Shown: positions 32,437 through 43,993 of the stretch, in pieces | Position numbering within the stretch: position 1 is the first letter of the stretch | Layout: the number at the start of each line of letters is the position of its first letter | From: Kondoa malvinella | Taxonomy: Eukaryota > Basidiomycota > Agaricostilbomycetes > Agaricostilbales > Kondoaceae | Assembly: GCA_039545315.1 (NCBI GenBank) | Contig: BCIM01000005.1 | Location: forward strand, 2,609-66,608 | Direction of reading: 5' to 3' | Length of the DNA: 64,000 bases | Notes under the pieces: model-generated | Told to the model about the DNA's origin: nothing | Seen by the model: the letters and a program-made list of their open reading frames with translations, nothing else | The model's database searches: none | Program-made: the position numbers and the translations under genes

Positions 32437-34194
32437 CTAGAGCTTAGATTTCAGATCACGATAAGCTGACAGCCAGAGCTTCTCAAATGCTGGGACTGAA
32501 AATCTCTCCAACACAGAATCATGCGCCCTCTTCCGCCAGACTAACGCTTCACCCTCCGACAAGTCCAAGACTTGGGCTATCCGGTCTGCAAACTGCTCTG
32601 GACTGGATGCATGATACCCTGCGATTGATGAGCCAATAGATCACAAGACATCGAACAAAGTAGCTCACCAGTTGGATGACCTTCGAAGGGAACAACGATA
32701 TCTAGAAGTGGGCCAGCTGAAGGATGCACCACAGGTATCAAGCCGGCAGCCTACTCTGACATCAGTCCAGTCGAACAGCCATATTTGACAGACTGACCAT
32801 AAGCTCAACAACGCTGATGCCGAAATGCTCATCTACCATTGTACTGATCCCTATTGAAGCCGAGCCAAACCACTCCAGTAGTTCAGAGTATGGTGCATTG
32901 ATGACGAAGCGGATATTGTGCTACAATGAAGTTCAGCTCGTGACTATATCGATCTGAGGTTGCTCACCTCTATACCAAGGTCTCTCGCCAGTTGCCTCAG
33001 GCTAGCTACTCTCGATTCATCTCCCGCGTTCCGCACACTACCAGCCAGTACCAATTCAGCAGACCGATAATTTTCTCCCTTCTCCATCAGAGCAGCCATC
33101 GCTTTAATCTGCACAGCATGTTCCTTCTCTGGTCGAAACTGGGCGACGCTGAGTATTAGGCGTTTGCGACGGTTCAAGCCGAGCGTCGTTAGACTGTCTA
33201 CTTCGCATGGAGGGTAAACGATTCGGCTGACGGGCTTCTCGGTGTCGAGTAAGGTTTCGATGCGCCGATGAGTCCATGTGGAATTGGTCATCAGGTTATC
33301 GCTGAGTGATAGACAGCTTGTGTAAAGCATCTTGAAGAGTTGATAGTAGCTGCGCTGAGTCAAGCGCATGCCTTTCAAGTGTATAGCCTAGACGTACATC
33401 ATCTTTGCATAGCTCAAGATGACAGATGAAGAGACAGCAGATGCATTTGTGTGCCCTGCAGTACGCTTGCGAACTCTTTGCAGCATGTCTGGACTGATAG
33501 TGGGATAGTGAATGTAGCATCCAACCGGTATGCCTGCAAGAGCCTTGACTACAGGATATGAGAATGCGTAGCCCATGGTGTCTGTGTCGGTGAGTATACG
33601 ACCAAAGACATGGGTGATGCGCGCTCACCGATAAAGAGATCAGGTAAGAGCGAATGCATAGCTTCCCATGTCAAAAGCATACTGCCTAGACTTTGGCCGA
33701 GCATGGTAAAGCGAGGCCATGAGCTGTCTTCTATCCAGCGTCTGCGTTTGGTGAACACAAATACAATGCGCTGTGGATCAATTGGTATCGAGAAGCGATC
33801 CTACACTTGTATCAGACATGCAGCAAGAGCTGGATACAAGACTCACCTTGGCACGCTGAAGTATCTCTTCCTTTGTAGCATCGATGTCGCCGCTATAGAC
33901 AGCACAGATGACGTCTGGCTCTTCAGCTTGCAAACAAGCTATTGCTGTCCAGAGGACACGCTCGCCGCCTCCGCCTGCATTGCTGAAGCCTTTCAGCTAC
34001 CAAGAGAGCAAGGCACAGCATATGAAGTACCAATAAGGGTGAAATAGGCCTAACACAAGGGCATCAGGCGAAATTGATAGAGCCGCTCGATGTTTCGCAT
34101 TGTTGCGGTGTAAGAGAAAGCGATAGGCATATCCGAGCAGGCCACATATTGCTAGCGCATCTAAGAGCAGCAGTGCGTGGTAGGATAGACTCAT
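32437..34194 (-). CDS. ALG11: ALG11 alpha-1,2-mannosyltransferase
   Basis: GT4-family enzyme on the cytosolic face of the ER that adds the fourth and fifth mannoses to dolichol-linked Man3GlcNAc2. Start ATG 34194 with an N-terminal membrane anchor ([20 protein letters not shown]). After intron 1 comes [17 protein letters not shown], the family hallmark. Then [60 protein letters not shown] and [13 protein letters not shown]. The donor-binding part is [20 protein letters not shown] and [21 protein letters not shown]-terminus AYRDLKSKL, stop at 32437-32439. About eight exons, all with short introns. Its job links to phosphomannomutase at 51.1 kb, which supplies GDP-mannose. Confidence 0.95.
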
Positions 34195-34558
34195 GCGAAG
34201 ATGATAATCAGACAGTCATGGCTGGAAACAACAATCAAGTCATCCGAACATGACGAGACCATGTCACTTTTGTGCGAATCTGATGCACGTCTAAGCACCA
34301 AGACTAAGACTGTAGATGCCTCAAGCAATAGATCTGAAAGTCTCAGAGCACCGCGAGCAACATTGAGAAAGCTGATGTTCAACAATTTGAGCTCTGATCT
34401 GAGATGGATCCGAGTCTGATCCCAGATGGACCCCAGATGGACCTTGCTCAAACTTCCCATGGAAGACCTTCACGCAAATACCGACTTTCTTTCTCCTTCC
34501 TAGAGCAGTCTGACTGTCCCACGACTAAGATCAATGCTCGCAAAGTCTGGACAAACCA
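34195..34558. other. Intergenic with short tandem repeat
   Basis: Upstream region of ALG11. It contains back-to-back copies of CCCAGATGGAC (34421-34442) preceded by a looser GAGATGGATCCG copy. No gene. Confidence 0.5.
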
Positions 34559-36632
34559 TCAGCAAATACTCAAGCCAGAACGAAGATGCACTGACGAAAA
34601 CTCCAGGTCATACGTATTCTGATTGTGTTTTACCACCATAGGACCGCGCTCTGCCATGAGCTCTGCACGAACTTGCTCAGCCGCTTTGCGATCCATTAAC
34701 CAACCATCTGCCACGCAAATTTCGAGGATATCTTCTCGCAACTCGTATGGCAGTCTTGCTAGGAGTGATTCTGGAGCTGGATCAAGAACTTCGGGCTTCC
34801 TTGCGGCATTAGCTAGCTGCCCAATCTGCGTGTCGCACTGACTCACCGAAATCCAGTCGAGTCTTTGCATGCATACTGTTGAAGTGGATGTTATAGGAAC
34901 AGCAGGGTCCACCAGGAAGAAACTAGTCATCAGATGAGCAGGATGAAAAGCTGAATCAGTGATCACTTACACGATGACACTTCTCAATCCAGGCTTGGTA
35001 GGATCGGCCAGGCTGAACTCGCTTACTCGATGCTGATACACTGGAGACCGAGTGGTCAGATTGACAAGACAGTAAAGTAGGGGGAAACGAACGGTTCGGC
35101 CAGGTTAACGCAAGACCTTCTGAGCACACTACAGAGCCAAGTGGTTGACTGTGCAAGCTTTCTGCGCCATATGAGCGAGGCACTTCTTTGAACGGGTCAT
35201 TCTGCTCGTCTGCTTCAAGCTTAAGCTCATCATCAGCAGGAGAGAAGAAACGTACAGTCTGTAGGAACAACAACAGCTCTTCTGAACGACAACCGGCTTT
35301 CGGTGATGTTCTCTGATTTGAGGTAGTAGATGCCTGAACGTCACAATAGTTAGCTTGTATCGAACCCTTGCAAAGAGACTTACCAGATGCCACAATACTC
35401 TCATTCAGCATACCTTCAACATGCCATCCACCTCCAGCGTACGAAGGCTTTTCTGGGCTCAGATGACTGTACCATGGTCTGCACAGGTTTGAAAAGACGG
35501 TATCCGGGATGGCTCACATTTCGGCAATCTTGCAAATGACCTGCACTGTACGGCCATTCAAAGAGTAGTTCTTCTCCAACCGACTCAGCAGAGCCTCCTT
35601 TTCGCTGTTCAAGATCGGTTTCGGGTCTTCGTAGAGATGTTTTGCCTGTTCCAGCCAAGCCTCAAACGCTTTCTCCTGTTCTTCCGTCTCCCAATAATCT
35701 ATCCGCTCTTCGGTGTCTGGATCGATTGGCACAAGCCCTTGATCAAGCTGCGATAATTCAGGTAGACGAGGTTTCATGAGGTTCCTTGCATTCGATAGAG
35801 TCCTATTGAAGAGAGGGATGAAACAGGCAAGAAGTTCTTCAAGAGCATTGTGGAGCGTTGACTGTTTTTCTGGATGGATGTTGTTGATATAGTCTATGGC
35901 TTTGCAACTCTTGCCATCTTCGGAGACGTTAAAGTCCGTAGGAATCCAGCTTGATTTCTTTGAAGAGAACTTATGGTACAGCTCGTTATGTGCAGGCTTG
36001 GCAGCAAACGTAAAGCTAAATTTATATCTCCGCAGACTCTTGTTGTATCGCAAGCAGTACATGCTGGGATGGACAAGGTCGAGAACCTGATTATCTGACC
36101 CAGGATGCCAGTCTTTTCCTTCCTCGGGCCCATTTCGTAGTATCTTGACCTCGTCGAGCAGTCTGCTTTGAAGTTCCGCTGGAATCAGACGCTTACTCTC
36201 CCACATGGCGTCGTTCAGTGAATACTACGTAGAGAGTTACTGCAAGCACAGTATGCAAGCAAGCAGCTTACTTGCATGCCAGTCTTTGAATCTGCCAGCT
36301 TTTGATACGTGTCCAACTCTTGGATGACTATATCAACGCATTCCTTGCTCAAGCGTCCGCTCAAAATGACTTGAGATTCTGCCTCTTCAGCCCATTTGGA
36401 TGCGATAGCCGAGTCCAGCCTTTTGCTCTGCCAAGCTTCTTTAGAGCGTAAAGCATAGGAGAGCAGACACATTCGCAGCTCGACGAGATTGCTAGGGGCT
36501 GGCACTTCATCACTCTCACACTGAATAAGGATGAGCTGTGCAGTCGAAGCAGAGCTGTAAGCTGCACCTCGTCCACTTCAAGATTTAGCGGGTGTTGAAA
36601 GCGTTCCAATTTCTGCCATGCTGCCGATGCCA
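34559..36632 (-). CDS. DUF4246-domain protein
   Basis: Large fungal family of unknown biochemistry. Reading the minus strand: YALRSKEAWQSKRL, ILSGRLSKECVDIVIQELDT, MWESKRLIPAELQSRLLDEV, SSWIPTDFNVSEDGKSCKAI, DYINNIHPEKQSTLHNALEE and FIPLFNRTLSNARNL. Then the family hallmark PEKPSYAGGGWHVEGMLNES-IVASG (35390-35460), followed across an intron by IYYLKSENITESRLSFRRA. GAESLHSQPLGSVVCSEG, SEFSLADPTKPGLRSVIV and FFLVDPAVPITSTSTV follow. The C-terminal helix has ELREDILEICVADGWLM. GGGWHVEG and H-x-E-like features recall 2-oxoglutarate dioxygenases, but I do not claim activity. The first exon (MASAAWQKLERFQHP, ATG 36632) and its join are uncertain. Six or more introns. Confidence 0.85.
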
Positions 36633-36939
36633 TGTCACAGCGCGAGATAGAATTTCTTGCAGCAAGCAGAGGCGAGGAGAAGAGGAAAGGTTCCCAGAAT
36701 CACAATACGGCAGCCAGTCCACGCAGGCCAAGAGTCCACGCAGCCGAGCAGAACAAGAGGCCCAAGCGCAGATTCCGCTTGATGAAGGTATACTCATACG
36801 TTCGCGTGCGACAGGGGACAAGTCAACAGGTTTCAAGCTGATATTCAGGGCGGATGTGGTCGTATGAAGCAAACAACAATCATATTCAAACAAATCATGC
36901 GATGATACGCTCATGTAGCTAGGTGACCGAGACGCAGCC
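36633..36939. other. Intergenic, no gene seen
   Basis: Gap between the 5' end of the DUF4246 gene and the 3' end of the metallothionein gene. Overlapping small frames only. Confidence 0.4.
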
Positions 36940-37399
36940 CTACTTGGCAGCCTTCTTCAGTCCGCAAGCGCAGTTGGTGCAGCTATCAGAAGAATGAGTC
37001 AATGCCACGACGCGGCGGCGCAAGGCATGTGGCTGCTTACGTGCATGGGCAGGACTCGCAGCTACAGACAATCATCAGCGCTGCAAAGCAAACAAGTGAT
37101 GGTTAGACTCACTTTCCACCTCCCTGGCAGGACTGAGCACCGTTCTTGCAACCTGGGCAGTTTGCGCAACTGAAGTGGCTGCATCAGCTAGTGCAACAAG
37201 AAACTAGAGCAGTGAGGACTTACACTCCCTTGCAGTCGCAGTTGTCATTGGCAAAGTTGACCATAGCTGCTGGCGAGTATGAGTTCCCGCTTCTTACGTC
37301 AAGCTCGTCGGACCTTACCAGTGGCAGTCTGCAATCTCGAGCATCAGCGTACGAGTCTTAGGAGAATACAGGAGTGTAGCTTACTCGAGTGAAAGTCAT
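36940..37399 (-). CDS. Metallothionein-like protein, 12 Cys, tiny exons
   Basis: Not visible as one open frame: assembled from six or seven exons separated by 43-60 bp GT-AG introns. Protein: MTFTRTATAMVNFANDN, then CDCKGVCANCPGCKNGAQSC, QGGGNCESCPCTCTNCACG and LKKAAK, stop at 36940-36942; about 62 residues. Twelve cysteines, eight of them in C-x-C or C-x2-C pairs, as in Cu/Zn/Cd-binding metallothioneins. Exon pieces: ATG 37399 with MTFTR, a 10-bp exon, MVNF...CKGV, CANCPGC...GGG, CESCPCT, and CTNCACG to the end. A TATATAAA box lies 57 bp before the ATG. It diverges from the NTF2-like gene and lies a few kb from a GST and a ZIP transporter. Aromatic Phe near the N-terminus is slightly unusual. 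Confidence 0.85.
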
Positions 37400-37455
37400 T
37401 GTGTTTGAGAGAAGTTGATGGTTTGTGGCAGAGGAGAGTATTGCCCCTTAACCGG

Positions 37456-37463
37456 TTTATATA
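37456..37463 (-). promoter_or_regulatory. TATA box of metallothionein gene
   Basis: TATATAAA on the minus strand, 57 bp upstream of the metallothionein ATG, followed by ACCGGTTAAGG. Fits a strongly inducible gene. The spacing implies a short 5'-UTR. Confidence 0.6.
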
Positions 37464-38215
37464 AAGACACTCGGCTCTCCTTATGCGTCTCCGAGCAGCT
37501 GTGACCTTCAATGAGCCTTGCTGGGCCTCGTATCTTCTGCGTGCAAAGCGAAACAAGCAGTCCGAAGCGCTTCCCCGACGCGTCATAAGGTCGCCTTCAA
37601 CTTCAAGCACATTTCGCGACGTAATGCAAGGCTAGAAGACCTTGTTGGCTCTATTGCTGCATTCATTGCAGATCCGAGCGGCCATCTTGTCTACAAGTCG
37701 TGCTGCAGAAATTCGATGCGCGCTCAGAGACTAATAGCTCTCTTCGCGATTCGCTGGTCCTCAACTTGTTCCTATAGCACGGCGATGGGTATCTACGAAC
37801 ATAGAACAATAGGATCTGGACGTTGTAGAAGAAGCCCATCGCGCTCAGAACCCCTCATGACCACCCAAAACTACTCCTGTCCTCACTTCACATCTTACTA
37901 AGGGAACATGATCTGTCGTGCCAGTACTGGGATGACGCGCATCAAAATTACAACATCAAAAGCAGGATAACGCAGGCAAAACAACGAATGGAGCTGCAAA
38001 GTTGCGAATGGAGCAAGTGGAAGGCAAAACTTTTCGGACTTCCATCAAAAGGAAGTCGGTTGCAAGATGGGGCAAGCTGGTCAGAGATGCTCCGACCCAT
38101 CAGAGAAAAGGCCGAAGTACATACTTACGCGTCAACAAGCGGCAATCGCGCAAATTCCCAAAAAACGTCATTCTGTCAATAATGGCATTTCCCGATTGGC
38201 GCTTACTCCATCCTC
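37464..38215. other. Divergent intergenic region
   Basis: About 750 bp between the metallothionein TATA box and the NTF2-like gene. The frames at 37518-37901 and 37988-38504 overlap one another and the next gene and show no domain. The motif AAAACTTTTCGGAC (38027-38040) resembles the element in the ribosomal-protein promoters of this window. Confidence 0.45.
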
Positions 38216-39496
38216 ATGTTGCTCCGAACAGTCACTCGCACCGTGCTATCCTTACCAGCTCAAAGACTTGTACTCCCTACACTTCCATCGCGCTACTACT
38301 CGATCAATATGTCCACCAACGTGTCACAAGGCAGTTCTGTACCCAACGATTCCAGCTTGTGAGTCCCTCGTGACGTATGGCTATATTATACTGACCCATT
38401 GTAGGCCTGGCGAGGCATTTGAAGTCCGGCAAACTTTGACAACAGAGGACATGACGCCTGATCCATCAAAATCACTTCCCTTGAACAAGGCGAGACAAGA
38501 GTGAGTTCAGACGGCCCATATTGCATGCTACTTGCTAATGTGCCATAGGTTGATCGACGACATTATTGCATTGTACTCTTGCGAACCGACAGTTGAGCGC
38601 GTGAAGCGTTACACACCAGATTGCGTTTACGATGTAAGCTAGGCACTCTGTGCCGTCTTTCCAGGAGCTGATGATACTGGGTAGGATCAATTTGTCTACG
38701 CCAACGACCGATACAGTACGTTTCGCGTTCTCTGACTCAATTGTCAGGCTTATATCTTATGCAGAGATGGCTGGCCAGTGGTACGGCTTGCCCATGGGTT
38801 TCTCAAGAAGTACAAACGGTGATTTCTTCATCCCTTGGATGCATCCCATCTGATCCATCGTTACTCAGAGCGATACGAAATTGTCCGCAACGAACAAAAT
38901 CTGATCCAATTCAAGAACGAACAGGTGACTCTTCACAAAGCTTAGGGCTCTCGATCTTAGAGAGCTGATTGAGCTTCATAGACTTGGGTCTTTGCCAAAA
39001 AATTCCTCTACACAAAGCCAATTACCATCAATGCTCTAGTATCGCTCTCTCTTGATCCTGCTACTTCGGACTCCGACTTTATCCAAGTCAAGTACCACAA
39101 AGATCAGGTGAGAAAGTCGCCAGGCAGCAGCGTGATTCTTGTCTGATCTTCTGTTAGGCTAATGACAAGGACTACTCTCACGAGGGCATTGGCTTCTCTT
39201 TCAAGAAGGTAAGCTTCATTGGAAGTGGATAAGACAGAGCTGACGTACAACCCAGTGGCAAGCTGATCATGTCATGAAGCACATGGATGCGTGCGTGGGT
39301 TTTAGACCCAAACCAGCAAATCTAACTTTCTGCTGCTGTAGTCCCGAAGTCCAGATGTTCAAGGCCGATGAGAATGCAGGAAAGACTGACGTGAATAAAT
39401 ATGGGTGAGTTCAATGTCCAGATTAAATCGGCTTGATCTGATGATATCTGTAGATCTGGAAAGGAGGAGGGCAACGCTCCCAAGAAGGACTTCTGA
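38216..39496 (+). CDS. NTF2-like/SnoaL-like conserved protein, probably mitochondrial
   Basis: Start ATG 38216 in a presequence-like stretch (MLLRTVTRTVLSLPAQRLVL). Exons joined across short introns: PGEAFEVRQTLTTEDMTPDP, ELIDDIIALYSCEPTVERVK, RYTPDCVYDDQFVYANDRY, KMAGQWYGLPMGFLKKYKR, YEIVRNEQNLIQFKNEQ, TWVFAKKFLYTKPITINALV, SLSLDPATSDSDFIQVKYHK, WQADHVMKHMDA, and a Lys-rich tail ending APKKDF at TGA 39494-39496. The helix-then-sheet layout with DCVYDDQF resembles NTF2-like folds in fungal hypothetical proteins. No catalytic residues can be named. Function unknown. Confidence 0.8.
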
Positions 39497-40033
39497 TCTG
39501 GTCACTAGCTCTGCGCGACATGTATAATATCTATGAACAGCATTGTTAATAAGAAGTCATGGCTGCTGCAAATTTCTGAAGCAACTGCAGCAGCAAGCGG
39601 TATCCCTGAGGTTGGAGCAGGAGCTGCTGGCCAACCTCACGCTGATGGAGTGTCGCACGGCGGCGACGAAGAGGATGAAAATTCCGATTACGATCATGAA
39701 GCATCTGCTACACCTACCGGATTTGCGTACTTTGCCGTAGCCCATCGCTTACATGCATTCGTTCATTTGCATCTTCCTCTGGCCCTTCTATGTTGTCGTG
39801 ATACCATCTATTTCGGCATTGATATCCTTGTTCAGTTTCGTCCAGCATTCCTTTAAGACCTGCCTACCCCATGACTGATTTAGTAGCTCTGGTCTGTACA
39901 ATAAGCTTGTATGACAGCTGCTTGCTGTACACTGATGGCTGAACGAGATCAACCCAATTCGGCAAATGCGAGTTGGACGCGGGGTAGCGACAATTGCGAT
40001 AGAGCTGCATAGATAGATATACAGCAATCAATT
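39497..40033. other. Intergenic between convergent genes
   Basis: 3' flanks of the NTF2-like gene and the GST. Small Gln/Cys-rich frames on both strands at 39533-39856 overlap and are not supported. CAGCAG runs near 39580. Confidence 0.45.
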
Positions 40034-40785
40034 TCACAAAGCAAAACCTGTCTTCTCTACCGCCGCTTTATATGCTGATCTCTGCAATATCCCATCAAGC
40101 CATGCCTTGATCCTAGGGAAATCTCCATAATCTTGCACTCCCAGCTTCCTCGTAAAGATAAAATCGATAGAGAAGCCCATCATGATGTCTGCCAGAGTGA
40201 TAGAATCGCCAACAATATATTGCCCTGTTCCTTTGCTCAGCGTATCTTCGAGCCAACGCAGATCCCGCTTGACATTGATGCTCATAAAGTTCTGCATCTG
40301 TTGGAGGCCATTCTGCTGGACGTCTTCCGTTGCTCCCCATCGAGCGTATGTAATTGCCAAAGCATGCAGCATGAATTGACCTTCGCTCGCATGCACCCAC
40401 ATCCGTGTTTCAGCTCGCTGACTAGATTCTGTAGGAAGCAGTCGATTGTCTGGATCGTATTTCTCTTGCAAATATCTGTCTTTCGCCTGAGTGTCGTTTT
40501 GCTAGCGAGCGGATCCACTGACTCGCAAATTGCTCCGCTTTCGACCAATACCAGATCACCCTCATGCAGCACAGGCGCTTTTCCTAGTGCGGAGCGAGAC
40601 TCTTTGGCATATTCAGGAGGTGCCTTGTTGTTGACACGAGGATAGCTGGTGTTCTTGTATTCCAAACCGAGTTCTTCCATACACCAGGCAATCTGAGTTT
40701 ATCAAGCCGATCCCCACCTTGGTAGATATAAGCTTACTCGTATAGACCTCGAAGCTTCTAGTGAGAACAGATGCAAACGACTCAT
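40034..40785 (-). CDS. Glutathione S-transferase
   Basis: Cytosolic detoxification enzyme. Start ATG 40785: MSRLHLFSLEASRSIR, then intron GTAAGC...CTCAG, then IAWCMEELGLEYKNTSYPRV. The thioredoxin-like N-domain shows S-R-S-x-R near the active Ser/Tyr region, LGKAPVL (cis-Pro) and LVESGAICE (the ES motif that binds glutathione). After an intron (GTCAGT...GACAG) come YLQEKYDPDNRLL and the all-helical C-domain with TGQYIVGDSITLADIMMGF, the N-capping box. Ends TGFAL at TGA 40034-40036. About 225 residues. Related to the fungal Gtt1-type group by overall layout. Confidence 0.92.
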
Positions 40786-40891
40786 GCAAACGACTTTGGT
40801 GGTTTGGGGAAGAGCGGGAGATCGACAAAATGCGGGGTGTGGGCATGAGGTGAAACTCTATTGTTTTATTGCTGCTCGGCTACTGCTGAAA

Positions 40892-42739
40892 TTAAGCCCA
40901 TTTGCCTATAAGTGTCATAGCACCCATTCCGCTGCAATTCGCTGTCATCATCACATCCAGGAAATTGAGATAAGCACTCACGTCAACAGAGATGCGAGGC
41001 CAATCAGGACTCTTGATACAGGCGCCTTCGCCAAATCGCCATGCAACCACTGCTGAAGATCAGTACATTTCGATCGATATTCTGGCAGCTTACTTCATGA
41101 GCCAGGAGTTCCACGAGACCAGCGTAGCTTGTCAAGCCGTCAGCGCAGATCGCCAAGCGGTAGACAAACTGTACTCACAGAAGGATGCCTGCCGATAAAG
41201 AATCTAGAATTCCACTAGCAAGTAGTCCAGCCCTTCCTATTGCGATGCCAATTGGGGTCACCAGCTGCAGTGCAGTCAGTGAAAGCGGCTTCAGCATCAA
41301 GATCAGACCTACAGCGAAGGGTAGTGCCATGGTCAGCTTTCGGATCTTGGACTTGCGCTTGAACACGAGCAAAGCGATTCTAGAGCCGAGAGCAAGCCCC
41401 TTTGGCGAGACGCGAGCAAAACGCGAGGATCCAGTCTGCCACGAACCTCAAAGAATTGATGAAAGCTGTTCTGGACGATCAGACAAGTCTGTGACAGGCA
41501 AAAGCCACTTACGCGATAGCACACAACAATGGAATCCAGCTTGCTCCACCAGTAGCTCCCAGAGAAACGCCGATCATGATACTATGAAACACGATGCCTG
41601 CATCGAGCAAGTAGACGTCGAAGCGAGCTTGTTCCGAGCTGTACTGGGCCATTTGTAATAGTTGACTTTCGGCATCTTGCTTGTCTGAATCTGAGCTACT
41701 TGCAGAAGAGGTGGCAGATTGCTGCTGTTGCTGAGGTTTGCGGGAGATGTAGCGCATAGCGATAAAGTCGATCAGACTAGCACGGGATTAGCTTTGTATC
41801 AGGAGCATGATGAAGACATAGACATACAACGTGAGCAGGACGCCAGCTATCGCAATAGTAGGTGCAGCGGGCTCGAATGCTAGATCACCGATGCACTCGT
41901 TGGCGAACATAACGAGGCCATGATACAGCAGATGAACAAAAGCGACGCTAATGATGATACCACTGCCAAAGTGCCTTGTTATAAAGAAGAACATGTCGTA
42001 GAAGCTGTTGCCTAGTCTGCTGGACAAGATCATGGGAAAACCGACACCAACAGCGGATGCGACAAAGATAGCTGCAATGTGCAAGTCGAGATCGTATTCG
42101 CCAGTATCAATACCGTCACAGACATCTCCACACTATCAATCGCGCAGTGAGATAAGTGTTAAGATGCGATAGAGAGACGCACGTCGCCATGAGTGTGGCC
42201 GCCATGGACAACGCACGAGCCGGCTGATGAAGTATCGGCAGCCTCGCTCTCTTCGTCCTCAGCAATATCAGAGCCATCTGCGTTTTTTCGAGCACCAGCA
42301 CTGTCGAAGCACCACCAGTTTCCTTCCTCTTGCTCACAAAAACCGCCGTCATCTGGAAAATGTCAGTTTAAGTACAAAGTGAGCGCAGTGACTTACCGCA
42401 GTCGTAGTGATCTAGATGAGCTGTACATCCCAACTTGATGACTTCCTGCGCCCTCTGTTACGCTGTTAGCTGTTTCTTCTGGCCGAGGCTTGTCGAATGT
42501 TACCTTGACGAGATCATTTTCGCATACCCCTGCACAGTGATGTTAGAATCAGATCTTGCTGGAAGGAAGGAAAGAACACTCACATTGTCCACTATGCAGT
42601 TCGCAGCAAGCGTCTTTGTAAGGCTTGAACAGTCATCCTTGTGACAGAGAGAACCGTGACTCTCAGTTGAGCCAAAGGAAGGTCGAGCGTGAGCGAAACC
42701 GGCCAGAAGAAAAATCAGGCTGGGAAGAACTTGATACAT
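40892..42739 (-). CDS. ZIP-family metal transporter
   Basis: Zn/Fe importer of the plasma membrane or an organelle. Start chosen at ATG 42739, giving a signal peptide (MYQVLPSLIFLLAGFAHARP); an ATG 45 bp upstream would spoil it. A Cys-rich luminal region (CHKDDC, CTAHLDHYDCG, CEQEEGNWWC, HGGHTHGD) precedes LDLHIAAIFVASAVGVGFPM. TM segments include HFGSGIIISVAFVHLLYHGL and GVLLTLYVY. A cytosolic loop with poly-Gln and Ser (PQQQQQSATSSASSSD) follows. The metal-site helices are VFHSIMIGVSLGA and FHQFFEGLALGS, the canonical H-S-x3-G and H-Q-x2-E-G motifs. Then SAGILLYAGLVELLAHEW. Last exon GMGAMTLIGKWA ends at TAA 40892-40894. About ten exons. Confidence 0.93.
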
Positions 42740-43993
42740 GGCTGTGGAAGCAGTGTGATCATCTGCATTTTTGCGAAAAGCCAAAAACTATGGGCTATGG
42801 CTACCGTCTGGTCACCCCACATTCGTGGTCAGTAGCGTGTGGTGTAGCGAGACATTCACGAGGATGACATAGAGAGGACATTCAGGCAGAGGCAGAGCTG
42901 AACGAGGGAACAACGAGAAGTCCCGGGGCAAGGGCGGGCAAGCAACCTGAAACAAAGAGCGAGGAGCTGCAATGGAATCTTCATAGAAAGGCAGCATGAC
43001 ATTCAATAATAGGAATAGAGCGAAGTGTGCGCTCGATGAGACACACTGAGACTTGGATGTCCAATTCTGCACGGAATCGTTTTGGCTTGATCTTCCCAAC
43101 GTCCATGCAAGGCATTGCGCGAGGGTAACGACCATCAAGGGTCTGGACAGTTGAATGAAGCAGTCAGAAACGCCAGCCTGGTCGAAGACACTTCGCTGCA
43201 GGCTGCTGCAAAACATGAAATTGACAGAAAGAGCTCGACACAAACAGCATGCATGGTCGCAGGTCCGCTCGCGACTGCAGCGAGGTACAAGGATCTTCAG
43301 TCTTCGATTGCTGTTAATGCGAATAGCGGCATCTGTCTGCCTTGCACACGATCATATATTCAAACTACTTTCCTTTGTCTTATTAAGCCTCTTCTCCTTC
43401 TTTCATCGATGGCTCGTCTTGTTTCGTGCTCGTCTTTCTAAATGCTCGTGGAAAGAAAGAGCTTCTACAAATCAGTCTCGTCTTTGCTCGATATCAGCTC
43501 TACCGTTCAAGTACGGAAGCCCTACATCGAGCCTATCACAGAGTACACTCTCATACTGGTGCGCTATAGACTGCTCCCTCACAAAGGCGCTCCTCGCCAG
43601 CTACTCTTTTCGGTCAAAATCGTTGCATGACAGGTGAGCAACTTTTCGGTCAAGCTCCAAGTGCTCATATACTACGACAGTAGGATACAGTTCTAGCTGT
43701 CCTGCATTGCTCCATCATACTCAAGGCCACTCGTTAGGACACCAGTCGCAGGATCTGACTCAAATTCCTTCCTTTACCAAGTCATTGTCAACTTTCGATC
43801 AGGATCATCCCGGTCACCTACCTCAAGCCACAGACACATTGGTACACCAAGAAGAGCATACAGTGAGTACTCCATCGCAAAAAAGAACAAGATTGGCCGA
43901 AAAATGGTTGATCGTCTTGCATTGTTGGCTATATATAAGCCAAAAAACGTCTTCCCTTCATCAAATCAGACGTCTAGCAGCGTCTCAACTTCG
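42740..43993. other. Long intergenic region, possible unresolved small gene
   Basis: 1.25 kb between the ZIP gene and the tRNA. Plus-strand stretches with coding character (QDLTQIPSFTKSLSTFDQDH at about 43750-43810; KPYIEPITEYTLILVRYRLL at about 43520-43580) may be exons of one short gene, but I could not link them into a model. Confidence 0.3.
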
